From: JAWKTV01 sp041398905
GTDB lineage: Bacteria; Planctomycetota; Planctomycetia; Planctomycetales; Planctomycetaceae
Direction: 5' to 3'
DNA: 64,000 bases
Assembly: GCA_041398905.1 (NCBI GenBank)
Contig: JAWKTV010000014.1
Coordinates: 1-64,000 of the forward strand
Made by a program: the position numbers and the translations under genes. Under the pieces are notes generated by a model. It was not told the origin of the DNA and made no database searches. It worked only from the letters and a program-made list of their open reading frames with translations. The stretch's first letter is position 1, and each line of letters opens with the position of its first letter. This document shows positions 1-8,077 of the stretch, piece after piece.

Positions 1-147
1 TGGAAGGGGGCGGGACTGAAGGCTTGCAGTTCACTCCACCGAGTCGGTTCGGCTGGCTGACCACCGGATCAGGTTGTCGCGCGACCGAAGCGGAACGGAG
101 ATGTAGCAATTGTGGAGAGTCATGCTCCGGTGTGGCCTGCCCGGCGG
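1..147. other. window edge, no gene seen
   Basis: This stretch lies downstream of the minus-strand efflux adaptor. The permease that usually follows such an adaptor is not recognisable here. A minus-strand ATG at 123 opens a frame of about 30 codons with no family resemblance and no ribosome binding site, so I do not call it. Confidence 0.4.
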
Positions 148-1713
148 CTAGTTGGCCGGGCCAACGGCGCCGCCAGCGACGCTGGAGGTCGACAGCACGT
201 CGAATCCAGGGATCACCGCGCGATCGAGTTCGGTGTGGACGTTCGACTGGCTGATCACTTCCAAGAGTGACTCTGGTTGCAGGACGTCGAGGTTGGTCAG
301 CACGACGCGGTCGCCGGGCTCCAGACCGGCCGTGACGATGGCGAACGACTGCAGTACGCCTGAGATGGTCACTTCCCGCCGTTCGGCCCGTGCCGCGACC
401 GGCTGGCTGGTGGTGGCGCCGTCAAAGTTTGCCGTGCTCTCGGCCCGGGCGACGTACACCGCTCCGTCGACCAGCGCGTCGCGCGGAACGAGGAGCACAC
501 CCCGCCGCTCGGCCGACTCGATTCGTGCGTTGACGAACGTGCCAGGCCGCAGTGGGTCGGCAAGCTGGGAGTTATCGACCTCGGCATAGACCTGAATGGT
601 ACGGGTCAGCTCATCGGCGGTGGGGGCGATGCGGGTGACGCTGCCGACCCACCGGCACTCGGCCGACTCGTGCTCAGCGAGCTGGACAAGCGGCTGTTCG
701 CCCTTGGCGATTAACCCGGCAATCGCTGCGGACTGACTCACCGGCAACGGCAGTGGAATCTCGACACGGTCGAGGTTCGTCAGCTTGAACAGCGGTTCGC
801 CCGGCCGGACGTACTGACCGTCTTCCACCATCGCTTCGCTGATGACACCGCTGAAAGGGGCGTGGACGCTGGCTTTGTTGACGTTGAGCTGCGCGAGCTC
901 GATATCGCGTAGCAGCCGGTCGCGCTTCGCCGGCTCCAGGTTCAGCTCTGTCTGTAGCTGCAGGACGGCCGCCTCCTGTAACTGGTAGTCGAGTTCAGCG
1001 CGAATGAGGTCGGTCTTCCGGCCCGCCTTCTGGGCTTCGAGACTCTGCTGCAGTTCGAGACTCTTCCGGGCGGACGCGAGGCTTTGCCGCTTCTGCTCGA
1101 TCAACTCGCGCGTGTTCGCCATCGCGGCGTCGAACTCGGCAAGCACTGCCCGGGTTTGCGCGAGTCGTTCGCTGTACTCGTCCGGGTCGATCCGGACGAG
1201 CAGATCGCCACGTCGCGCCGAATCCGCATCTACCACGTCCGACCCGTTTGTGGCGGACGGCTCGGCACTCTGTTGTGCCGGTTCCGCAGGATCGCTTGCG
1301 TCAGGCGGGCCGGAGACATGCACGCCGACATCGAGCCTGCCGGACTCGACGATCCGTCCGGCGACTTCCGCCGAGACGATCACCTCCTGGTCGGGGCGGG
1401 GGGTGCCGAAGGTGGAGACGAACGGCCGGACATCCACGGACTCGGCCTTGTAGACGGCGACGCGGAAGACGCGGGGTTGCGGCTCGACCTGCGCGGGCAG
1501 TTCCTTCAGCCGGGCCAGTGAGACGAAGATGCCCAATCCGACACCGATCGCCACCACGGCGAGGATCGGGGTCAGCAGCAGCCGCGCCCAGTCACCGAGA
1601 CTGCGTCGGTGACGGTCGCCGCCGCTCTCCCTGGCGGACTCAGCCGCCGGGGATGGAGATTTGGATGCGGCGTGCCGGGAGACCGGGGTGTCTGCAGGTT
1701 CGGTAACGTTCAC
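148..1713 (-). CDS. RND efflux periplasmic adaptor (HlyD/AcrA-like membrane fusion protein)
   Basis: 521 residues. It probably forms the periplasmic bridge of a tripartite efflux pump between an inner-membrane permease and an outer-membrane channel. A polar N-terminus of about 44 residues precedes one membrane segment at roughly 45-66. A split biotinyl-lipoyl hairpin follows: the first half contains VSAEVAGRIVE, and the second half, after the coiled coil, reads VHAPFSGVISE. The coiled coil is rich in Leu, Gln, Arg and Glu (about 185-280). A beta-barrel and a membrane-proximal domain end the protein (VPRDALVDG). An insert of about 45 Ala/Ser/Asp-rich residues lies between the two lipoyl halves. 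The start codon is GTG and no strong ribosome binding site precedes it. The partner permease is not adjacent inside the window, and the next minus-strand gene upstream is an unrelated SLC13 permease. Family assignment is secure; the substrate cannot be told. Confidence 0.85.
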   Translation of the reverse strand: MNVTEPADTPVSRHAASKSPSPAAESARESGGDRHRRSLGDWARLLLTPILAVVAIGVGLGIFVSLARLKELPAQVEPQPRVFRVAVYKAESVDVRPFVSTFGTPRPDQEVIVSAEVAGRIVESGRLDVGVHVSGPPDASDPAEPAQQSAEPSATNGSDVVDADSARRGDLLVRIDPDEYSERLAQTRAVLAEFDAAMANTRELIEQKRQSLASARKSLELQQSLEAQKAGRKTDLIRAELDYQLQEAAVLQLQTELNLEPAKRDRLLRDIELAQLNVNKASVHAPFSGVISEAMVEDGQYVRPGEPLFKLTNLDRVEIPLPLPVSQSAAIAGLIAKGEQPLVQLAEHESAECRWVGSVTRIAPTADELTRTIQVYAEVDNSQLADPLRPGTFVNARIESAERRGVLLVPRDALVDGAVYVARAESTANFDGATTSQPVAARAERREVTISGVLQSFAIVTAGLEPGDRVVLTNLDVLQPESLLEVISQSNVHTELDRAVIPGFDVLSTSSVAGGAVGPAN

Positions 1714-1862
1714 AGGTATGGCGGGGCCGACGGTCGACTCGAAAAGGAATGCCCCCGATTGTACCGCAGAACGGGGAGGCGAGTCAGCAGGTTCTTGCGA
1801 ATGGAAATGGGAGCCGACCGATCGAGACGCCGGGTTTCAATCTCCACAAAGTCGACATCGGA

Positions 1863-3635
1863 TCAAAAATTCCAGATACGGGGGATCAGTAACGTGGCGA
1901 CCACGGTGAGGACGACATGCAAGGGACCGCCGATGCGGATGAAGTCGCTGAAGCGATATCCGCCGGGTCCGAACACCATCATGTTGGTCTGATAGCCGAT
2001 TGGGGTCATGAAGCTGGCGGAGGCGGCGAGCGTGAGAGCGACGACCATCGGCCGAGGATCGATGCCGAACTGGCGGGCGATTTCGAGGCAGAAGGGGAAC
2101 ATCAGCACCGCCGCGGCGTTGTTGGTGATGAGTTCGGTGACGAGTGATGTGACGAGATAGATGGCGAGGAGCGCTCCTGTTGGTCCAAGCCGGCTGGTGC
2201 CGACCTGCACGAGTTCCGCGACCGCCTTCGCCGCACCGGAGTTCTCCAGAGCCGCGCCGACTCCGTAGGCGGCGGCGATCGTCAGCAGCACCTGCCACTC
2301 GATACTCACGCGTCCCTCGCTGGCGGAGATGCAGCCGCAGAGGATCATCAGCGTCGCGATCAGCATCGCCGCGATGACGGTCGGAATGATCTCACTGGCC
2401 ATCAGCGCGATCAGCAGCAACAGCAGCGTCGCGGCGATCCAGGCCCGCTCTCGTCGCAGCGGCCGCCAGTCCTGCATGTCGCTGATGAGATAGAACGCGG
2501 CGTCATTGCGATGCGCCCGCTGGAAGTGCGCACCGGTCTGTAGCAGCAGGGTGTCGCCCGGTTGCAGAATGATGTCGCCGATCTTCTGCTCCATGCGGCT
2601 GCCGCTGCGATGCACGGCGACGACGACCGCGCCATACAGCGCGCGGAAGTCGGCGGCGCGCACGCTCTTGCCGACCAGCGGGGAGCGCTCGGAGATGACT
2701 GCTTCGGTCATGCGGCTGCGTCGCCGCTGTCGAGCGGAGAGTGGATCGTCCGCAGCGGCGGCCGGGGCGAGGCCCGGGATACGTTCCAGTTCGACGATGC
2801 TGCCGACGATCCCCGTAAAGGTCAGCCGGTCTCCGCCACGAATGACTTCGTCCGGTGCGACGGGGGTGATGAGCGTCCCTTGCCGATCGATCTCGGCGAG
2901 AAACAAACCGGTCAGCCGCCTCAGCCCGGCCGCTTCCACTGTCTGGCCGACGAGCCGGCAGTCGTCCCGGACGAGCATCTCCGAGAGATACTCCCGACTC
3001 GATTCGCCGAGCTGCTCGATCAGTTCCTTTCGCTCGGGTAAGAGCCGATGCGAGAAGAGATACAGGTACAGCGTTCCCACGATCGCGTACGGGACACCGA
3101 CCCAGCTCAACTCGAACAGCGAAAACGGCTGCATGCCGGCCGACCGCAACAGATCACTGACGACGAGGTTGGTCGATGTGCCAATCAGCGTGCAGGTGCC
3201 GCCAAGGATCGTCAGGTACGACAGCGGGATCAACAGCCGCGAGGGGGCGACCTGGTTGCGACGGCACCAGTCGACGACGATCGGCATGAACATCGCGACG
3301 ATGGGAGTATTGTTGAGGAACGCGGAGAGCGGGAGGACGACCGACAATCGCAGAAAGGCTCCGCTGGCGGACCGGACGCCGCCGAGGATGCGGTGCCCGA
3401 TGTAGTCGAGAAACCCGGTCTCCCGGAGACCTGCTGCGACGACGAACAGAGCGCCGACCGTGAGCACACCGGGGTTTGAAAATCCCGCCAGGGCTTCCTC
3501 CGTCTTGATGATGCCCAGCATCGTGAACAGCACGCTTGCCGCGACAAACAACAGGTCGGGCGGCGCGAGGTTCTTGATGAGAGCGGCGAACAGCACGACC
3601 ACAACGGCCAAAGTGATCCAGGCATCAGCCGTCAT
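1863..3635 (-). CDS. SLC13/DASS-type permease with two RCK_C domains
   Basis: 590 residues. It is an inner-membrane transporter of the divalent anion:sodium symporter group, whose members carry dicarboxylates, sulfate or related anions. Two hydrophobic halves (about 1-185 and 400-590) flank a soluble region (about 205-385) holding two TrkA-C/RCK_C-like domains. The first reads LVGQTVEAAGLR and later GGDRLTFTG; the second reads LVGKSVRAADFRALYGA and later QPGDTLLLQ. Family signatures include PLSAFLNNTPIVAMFMP in the first half and TELITNNAAAVLMFP in the second, which are the re-entrant SNT-like motifs that bind ion and substrate. The start is ATG with GGAG about 8 bases upstream. It stands alone on the minus strand, downstream of the pilin-like genes and separated from them by a hairpin at 3679-3714. 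RCK_C domains usually sense a small ligand, so ligand gating is an inference. Confidence 0.9.
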   Translation of the reverse strand: MTADAWITLAVVVVLFAALIKNLAPPDLLFVAASVLFTMLGIIKTEEALAGFSNPGVLTVGALFVVAAGLRETGFLDYIGHRILGGVRSASGAFLRLSVVLPLSAFLNNTPIVAMFMPIVVDWCRRNQVAPSRLLIPLSYLTILGGTCTLIGTSTNLVVSDLLRSAGMQPFSLFELSWVGVPYAIVGTLYLYLFSHRLLPERKELIEQLGESSREYLSEMLVRDDCRLVGQTVEAAGLRRLTGLFLAEIDRQGTLITPVAPDEVIRGGDRLTFTGIVGSIVELERIPGLAPAAAADDPLSARQRRRSRMTEAVISERSPLVGKSVRAADFRALYGAVVVAVHRSGSRMEQKIGDIILQPGDTLLLQTGAHFQRAHRNDAAFYLISDMQDWRPLRRERAWIAATLLLLLIALMASEIIPTVIAAMLIATLMILCGCISASEGRVSIEWQVLLTIAAAYGVGAALENSGAAKAVAELVQVGTSRLGPTGALLAIYLVTSLVTELITNNAAAVLMFPFCLEIARQFGIDPRPMVVALTLAASASFMTPIGYQTNMMVFGPGGYRFSDFIRIGGPLHVVLTVVATLLIPRIWNF

Positions 3636-3678
3636 GCGAGGGGCTCCAATGGCGAGTGGGAATCGCTCTCAAACGTCA

Positions 3679-3714
3679 AACAGTGGTCGGACGCGATGGC
3701 ATCCGACCACTGTT
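3679..3714 (-). terminator. 13-bp perfect hairpin, probable terminator of the pilin-like gene
   Basis: The arms 3679-3691 and 3702-3714 are perfectly complementary with a 10-base loop. On the minus strand the hairpin follows the stop of the 124-residue pilin-like gene by about 95 bases and is followed by a weak T-rich stretch (TTTGACGTTTGA). It precedes the SLC13 permease start by about 40 bases. A factor-independent terminator is the simplest reading; an operator for the permease is the alternative. Confidence 0.5.
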
Positions 3715-3809
3715 GAGGTCATTCAGTTGTCAGCAGAGCTGTTTCGCCGAGCCACATGGCTCGGCGCGCGGGATTCTACATGGGCCACTGGATTCCGGCG
3801 AGTGGAGAT

Positions 3810-4184
3810 CTAGTGGCGGTGGTGGTGCGCCTCGATGGCGCAGTTCTTCGGGCCTTCGCCGACCGGACCGTCGCAGGAGATCTGACACTGATTCAGGTCG
3901 CATTCGTCGGTCACGTCCCAGAAGGCCGAACCGCGAGTGAACGCCTTGGCGCCGAAGTATCCCTTGAACCCGCTGTTGTACTGCTGCCACTTGGAGAAGC
4001 CCGAGTAGGCGTAGCTTTGATTGATGCTGCCGATGGCGTCGGCAACGTCGTTCAGCTCCGCGTTGATCGAGTGCTGAATCTCGCTCAGGCCGACGATCAT
4101 CCCGAGGACGACCAGCGTCGAGACGAGCACGAGCTCGGCGGAAACGATGAAGCCCGATTCGTCATGAAGGAAGGCGGTCAACAT
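3810..4184 (-). CDS. pilin-like secreted protein, copy 1 (124 aa)
   Basis: 124 residues. A short polar leader (MLTAFLHDESG) is followed by a hydrophobic helix that begins FIVSAELVLV. This recalls type IVb (Flp/TadE) prepilins, where cleavage falls after Gly and a Glu sits near +5; here the Glu is at +6. After the helix comes a conserved polar block (NAELNDVADAIGSINQSY), then the signature AFTRGSAFWDV, a Cys-rich patch with four Cys, and a His-rich end. Its neighbour at 4862-5749 has the same plan: NELTDVANSIGSLNQSY and GAFTRGSAFIDV. The ATG at 4184 was preferred over upstream in-frame starts because AAGGAA lies about 9 bases before it and homology to the paralogue begins there. It is preceded by a 677-base hairpin-rich leader. 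A role in a surface filament or minor pilin is inferred; no assembly genes are nearby. Confidence 0.65.
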   Translation of the reverse strand: MLTAFLHDESGFIVSAELVLVSTLVVLGMIVGLSEIQHSINAELNDVADAIGSINQSYAYSGFSKWQQYNSGFKGYFGAKAFTRGSAFWDVTDECDLNQCQISCDGPVGEGPKNCAIEAHHHRH

Positions 4185-4861
4185 GGTGTAGTTCCTTGTC
4201 GTGGGGGTGAGACGCGAACGGACCCGGCAGGCCCGGGCTGGTAGTGGACCTTCGACGCGAAGCTCCACCGAAAATCCGCTCGGACAACGTGTCCAGGGCG
4301 GTGTATGCAGACTGCCGCAACGCGGCAGAAGTGTGTCAGACACCGGGTCGACAAAGCTGTCGACCCGGCGCAAGGAACCGGAGACGATGATCTTCCCGAC
4401 CGGGATCAGCGGCCTGGGCGGGCGGTGTCTCACGCCGCCCGATCAATCGACTCCGAGGTTGGCGGCCCCTCGCCGTGACGCGGAGGACCGCCCGTTTATG
4501 AGTGGTGCAGGGATCACGAGCGAACTGCCGCAAAAGCTGCGTGATCGCCCTGATCGGATTCATCGTTCAAGTCGCCGCAACTGGTGTTGTCGTTGCGACT
4601 GGAACATGCCGGACAGATTGCACAAGCGGTGCCATAAGCGAAATCCGGAGAATCATTACAACCGACACAACGCACAGAGCCGCCGTAACCTCCATCCACG
4701 CATGGAGGTTACGGCGGTTGCGCGGTCAATGTGCCTCGACGTCGGTCCGATTATGACGTTTATGAGGGTGAACGGGGTCGTTCACATTTTGATGACGGGA
4801 TTGATCGCCCCATCCCAAACGCGGGCCTGCCAGGTCCGGGACGTCTCGTTCACGCGATCGA
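4185..4861 (-). promoter_or_regulatory. 677-base hairpin-rich leader between the two pilin-like genes
   Basis: No convincing gene lies here. The stretch carries at least four strong inverted repeats. The arms are 4312-4318/4322-4328 (7 bp, 3-base loop), 4343-4353/4358-4368 (11 bp, 4-base loop), 4419-4428/4432-4441 (10 bp with one G-T, 3-base loop) and 4680-4695/4702-4717 (16 bp, 6-base loop). It would be the 3' region of the 295-residue gene, the 5' leader of the 124-residue gene, or both. A Cys-rich minus-strand frame at 4514-4699 opens with GTG inside the loop of the largest hairpin and has no ribosome binding site, so it is not called. Confidence 0.5.
4680..4717 (-). terminator. 16-bp perfect hairpin downstream of pilin-like copy 2
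   Basis: The arms 4680-4695 and 4702-4717 are perfectly complementary around a 6-base loop. It lies about 145 bases after the stop of the 295-residue gene on the minus strand. There is no T tract, so it may be an RNA-stabilising or processing structure rather than a classical terminator. Confidence 0.4.
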
Positions 4862-5749
4862 CTACCACTGTCCGGCCGGCAGCGACGGTGGGCCGACGAA
4901 CCGGGAGTCGTAGTTGTTGATGTGCGGGAAGACGCGACCGGACACACCAATCTGGGCGGGCGTGTAACCGAGAATCTTGCCCTGAGCGCGATGGCTTGGC
5001 ACGCCGGCGGGATTGACGCCCGACGACCCGTGGCTCGGCACGCCTTCGTAGTAGCTGCCGCTCTCGACTCGGTAGCCGCCGTGACCGACATCGCACGGAG
5101 AACCGGGGATCAGCACGCCTGCCGCCGTCGTGCAAGGGGCCGACCGGTATTCGACCCCCGGTGACCCGATGACCGACTCCTGCACGATCGTCGGCTGATG
5201 CACCGGCTGCTCAATCACCTGCTGGTGGATGACGCCGTGGTGACCCGGCGCGTCGAGCATCGGGCCGGGGGTCCGCGTCGGCAGTTCCGGTTCGACCTCC
5301 GGCCGGGGCTGAACTTCTTCCGACAACTGCTGCTGGCGTTGCAGCAGTTCGTCGCGGCGCCGCTCAAGCTCCCGGAGCCGATCGAGCATCTCCTCGTGCG
5401 AGTCTTCTCGTGGAGGACTCGGTTGAATGACCTGTTCTTCGCGGCTCTCGGCATGGGCTTCGGCGGCGGCGATCTCGACGCCGTCTTCGACATCGATGAA
5501 GGCTGAACCACGCGTGAAAGCGCCGGTGCAGCACGGACCCTTGCGGGTCGAGAAGCCGTTGTACTGGTAGGACTGATTCAGCGATCCGATCGAGTTGGCG
5601 ACATCAGTCAGTTCATTCGAGACCGAGTCCCGCAAGTTCGTGAGACCGACGGTCGCGCCAGCAACAGCGACGGTGCCGACGAGCGCAAGTTCTGAACTGA
5701 CCACAAAGCCCCGGTCGTCCTGACAGAGCTGGCGAAGGAGATGAATCAT
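4862..5749 (-). CDS. pilin-like secreted protein, copy 2 with long C-terminal extension (295 aa)
   Basis: 295 residues. The first 80 or so align by eye with the 124-residue neighbour: polar leader ending in DDRG, hydrophobic helix FVVSSELALVGTVAV, conserved NELTDVANSIGSLNQSY, then GAFTRGSAFIDV. A unique extension follows. It has a charged coiled-coil stretch (about 115-150, rich in Arg, Glu and Gln, with LRELERRRDELLQRQQQL), a Pro/Glu-rich linker, and a Gly/Ser/Tyr/Pro-rich tail ending near VGPPSLPAGQW. The ATG at 5749 is preceded by GGGAG about 8 bases upstream and matches the start of the paralogue. The organisation suggests duplication followed by gain of an interaction tail. I infer a surface or inter-membrane structural role. 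It is conceivably not a pilin but a protein that borrowed a prepilin-like signal. Confidence 0.65.
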   Translation of the reverse strand: MIHLLRQLCQDDRGFVVSSELALVGTVAVAGATVGLTNLRDSVSNELTDVANSIGSLNQSYQYNGFSTRKGPCCTGAFTRGSAFIDVEDGVEIAAAEAHAESREEQVIQPSPPREDSHEEMLDRLRELERRRDELLQRQQQLSEEVQPRPEVEPELPTRTPGPMLDAPGHHGVIHQQVIEQPVHQPTIVQESVIGSPGVEYRSAPCTTAAGVLIPGSPCDVGHGGYRVESGSYYEGVPSHGSSGVNPAGVPSHRAQGKILGYTPAQIGVSGRVFPHINNYDSRFVGPPSLPAGQW

Positions 5750-6283
5750 CGTGGAGACTCCCGGCGAACGGCTCCGGAGTACTGAGTACGACGAGGGTGT
5801 TGCGGGCAATCCGCGCGGAAGCCGGCTCCCGGGTTGCGACCGCCCCCACGGGGCCGGGGCGACGACTGACGGCAGGGTTGACCGACCCCGCTTGTCCGCC
5901 GTCGTCGCTGACGCAATCCGGGAGCGTTCGCTCCCGCAGCCGGCGGTGCTCCGCCGGCCGGGCGAGTTCTCAATTCGCCCCGACACTCTCGCTGGAGACG
6001 TGACCGCCCCGCGTGGGGCCAATCCGTCGCCGGTCCTCAACAACTCGAAACCTGACAATCGTAAGAACCGTCGAAACCACTTCGACCGTTACAACCGGAC
6101 GAATCGGCACAATCCATACCATCGCCGCGACGAAACCATCGATCGACATCGGCCGGCGACCCCTGACCGGAAGCATCTCTTACGCCAGTCAGCAGTTACG
6201 GGCGAGGTTTGAACGCAACGCTCGTAGCGTTTGTGCCGGCTGCAGCGGTCGTGCCGTTAATGATGATTAGCGCGGATGTAGCG
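5750..6283 (-). promoter_or_regulatory. about 530-base structured leader of pilin-like copy 2
   Basis: No gene is supported. Hairpins near the gene include 5920-5926/5929-5935 (7 bp) and 5940-5946/5951-5957 (7 bp, 4-base loop), and a 6-bp stem follows around 5960-5980. The distance from the candidate -10 box at 6284-6289 to the ATG at 5749 gives an unusually long untranslated leader. Bases 6062-6200 are less GC-rich and show no clear structure. Confidence 0.45.
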
Positions 6284-6289
6284 ATTATA
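6284..6289 (-). promoter_or_regulatory. TATAAT -10 box, candidate promoter for the pilin-like pair
   Basis: The minus strand reads TATAAT at 6289-6284 within an otherwise GC-rich region. No good -35 hexamer sits 16-18 bases upstream. It is the only consensus -10 I noticed upstream of the two pilin-like genes, so assignment is tentative. Confidence 0.35.
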
Positions 6290-6510
6290 GCGCGCGAAGC
6301 GCTGATGGATCGTACGGAGTCGCGCGGCGAATCGCCGTGGCGCGCGCCTCGCGTCTGTCCACTCGGAGCGTCAGCCCCTTGATCGCGACAGCCCCTCGCC
6401 AAGGCCGTTCACTTCGCTCGTCGGCTTGTGCCGGGCGGCTGATCGGGCGAACATGCCTCCGACGTAGGGAAGCAATCCGCCGCAATTCATCCGACAAGCG
6501 AGCCCACACC

Positions 6511-7995
6511 ATGCTGCATCGGCTGCTGCTCACCGCCATCACGACGCTGACGATGTTCAGCGCGACTGCGTCCCTTGCCGCCGCATCGCTCGCCGGCTCA
6601 AGGCCGAATGTCATCCTGGTGATGACTGACGACCAGGGGATGGGAGACCTGACGTCGCTGGGCAACGAGGTGCTGCGAACACCGAACCTCGACCGGTTCC
6701 GCGCGCTGAGCACCCGGTTCACCGACTTCCACGTCAGTCCTACCTGCGCGCCGACGCGATCCGCGATCTTCAGCGGTCGACACGAGTTCCGGAACGGCGT
6801 CACCCATACCATCCTGGAACGGGAGCGAATGGCCCTCAGCACCGTCACCTTCCCGCAGCTCCTGCAGGGGACGGGCTATCAAACCGGCATCTTCGGGAAA
6901 TGGCATCTCGGCGATGAAGACGCGTACCAGCCCTACAACCGCGGCTTTGGTGAAGTGTTCATTCATGGGGCCGGGGGAATCGGACAGGCCTACGACAGCA
7001 GTTGCGCCGACTTTCCACCCAACCGCGAGAACCTGTACTTCGACATCGTCGCCCTGCACAACGACACGATCGTCCAGACGAAGGGCTTTTGCACGGATGT
7101 CTTCTTCAACGCGGCACTGGGCTGGGTGAAGCAGAAACACGAAGCAAAGCAGCCCTTCTTCGCTTATCTCGCGACCAATGCGCCACACGGTCCGATGATC
7201 GCGCCCCAGCGGTACACGCAGCGATTCCTCGACCTCGGCTACAACGATGAACTGGCCGGGCGGTACGGGATGATCGAGAACATCGACGACAACTTCGGCC
7301 GGCTGATGGAGAAGCTGGACGAATGGAACTTGTGGGAAGACACGCTGGTCATCTTCATGACCGACAACGGTCAATCGGGCGTGAAGGCGACGCTGAATGG
7401 AAAGAAGTACCAGCAGTACACCGCCGGACTGAAGGGGGGCAAGGCTTCGCCTTACGAAGGTGGCACGCGCGTGCCGGCGTTCTGGCGCTGGAAGGGGAAG
7501 CTGGGCGAAGGGGTCGACATTGAGGCCCTCACGGCTCACCTCGACATGTATCGCACCTTCTGCGAACTGGCGGACGTTGAAATTCCGTCCAATGTGCAGA
7601 CGCTCGATGGACGCTCACTCCTCCCGTTGCTCGAGAACCCTCGGGCCGATTGGGAGGATCGCACGCTGTTCGTGCATTCGGGGCGGTGGCCCAAGGGAAC
7701 CGACCCGAACGAGTTCCGTTATCGCAACTTCGCCGTGCGCACATCGCGGTGGCGGTTGGTGAACACCGCGCTGTACGACATCTCGGTTGACCCGGGTGAA
7801 ACCACCAACGTGGCGGCCGACCATCAAGACGTGGTCGAGGACCTGCGGGCCCGGTACGACGCCTGGTGGGATGCCACGCTGCCGCTGATGGTCAATGAAG
7901 AAGTCCCCAACGCGGCAGAGCAACCCCAGGCGGTGCGATACCACAAACAGCTTGCCGAGCGAGGCATTCCCGAGTGGACGCCGCCAGAACTGTAG
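6511..7995 (+). CDS. secreted sulfatase (formylglycine-dependent), CAPTR motif
   Basis: 494 residues. It is a type I sulfatase of the alkaline-phosphatase superfamily that hydrolyses sulfate esters, probably in the periplasm or outside. A Sec-type signal peptide occupies about 1-28. The N-terminal metal motif VILVMTDDQG is followed by the formylglycine site CAPTR with Cys79, which fits the C-x-P-x-R consensus. GKWHLGDED, the metal-binding MTDNGQ and a C-terminal substrate subdomain follow. Planctomycetes carry many such enzymes for sulfated polysaccharides. The ATG at 6511 was chosen because the signal peptide begins there; the in-frame extension upstream to 6337 is low-complexity Arg/Ser and lacks a binding site. 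A Cys-type site needs a formylglycine-generating enzyme. The SUMF1-like protein at 29671-30891 lacks the catalytic cysteines and is unlikely to supply this. The exact substrate is unknown. Confidence 0.92.
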   Translation: MLHRLLLTAITTLTMFSATASLAAASLAGSRPNVILVMTDDQGMGDLTSLGNEVLRTPNLDRFRALSTRFTDFHVSPTCAPTRSAIFSGRHEFRNGVTHTILERERMALSTVTFPQLLQGTGYQTGIFGKWHLGDEDAYQPYNRGFGEVFIHGAGGIGQAYDSSCADFPPNRENLYFDIVALHNDTIVQTKGFCTDVFFNAALGWVKQKHEAKQPFFAYLATNAPHGPMIAPQRYTQRFLDLGYNDELAGRYGMIENIDDNFGRLMEKLDEWNLWEDTLVIFMTDNGQSGVKATLNGKKYQQYTAGLKGGKASPYEGGTRVPAFWRWKGKLGEGVDIEALTAHLDMYRTFCELADVEIPSNVQTLDGRSLLPLLENPRADWEDRTLFVHSGRWPKGTDPNEFRYRNFAVRTSRWRLVNTALYDISVDPGETTNVAADHQDVVEDLRARYDAWWDATLPLMVNEEVPNAAEQPQAVRYHKQLAERGIPEWTPPEL

Positions 7996-8039
7996 CCGAT
8001 GCGTCTGCGCCGCCGCCCATCGGATTGATGCGCCGGCAC

Positions 8040-8077
8040 GTCGCCGGTGAAGCCGCTTCACCAGACTGGCCGGCGAC
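8040..8077. terminator. nested hairpin between convergent genes
   Basis: An inner 7-bp stem (8046-8052/8056-8062, 3-base loop) is enclosed by a 6-bp stem (8040-8045/8072-8077) with a one-sided 9-base bulge. It sits between the sulfatase stop (7995) and the converging GlcE-like stop, so it could end transcription from either side. There is no T tract. Confidence 0.35.

Noticed and set aside
4514..4699. Cys-rich minus-strand frame of 61 codons (CVGC, CAICPAC)
   Set aside because: The GTG start lies in the loop of the largest hairpin, no ribosome binding site is seen, and composition is otherwise random. It is kept only as a remark under the leader.
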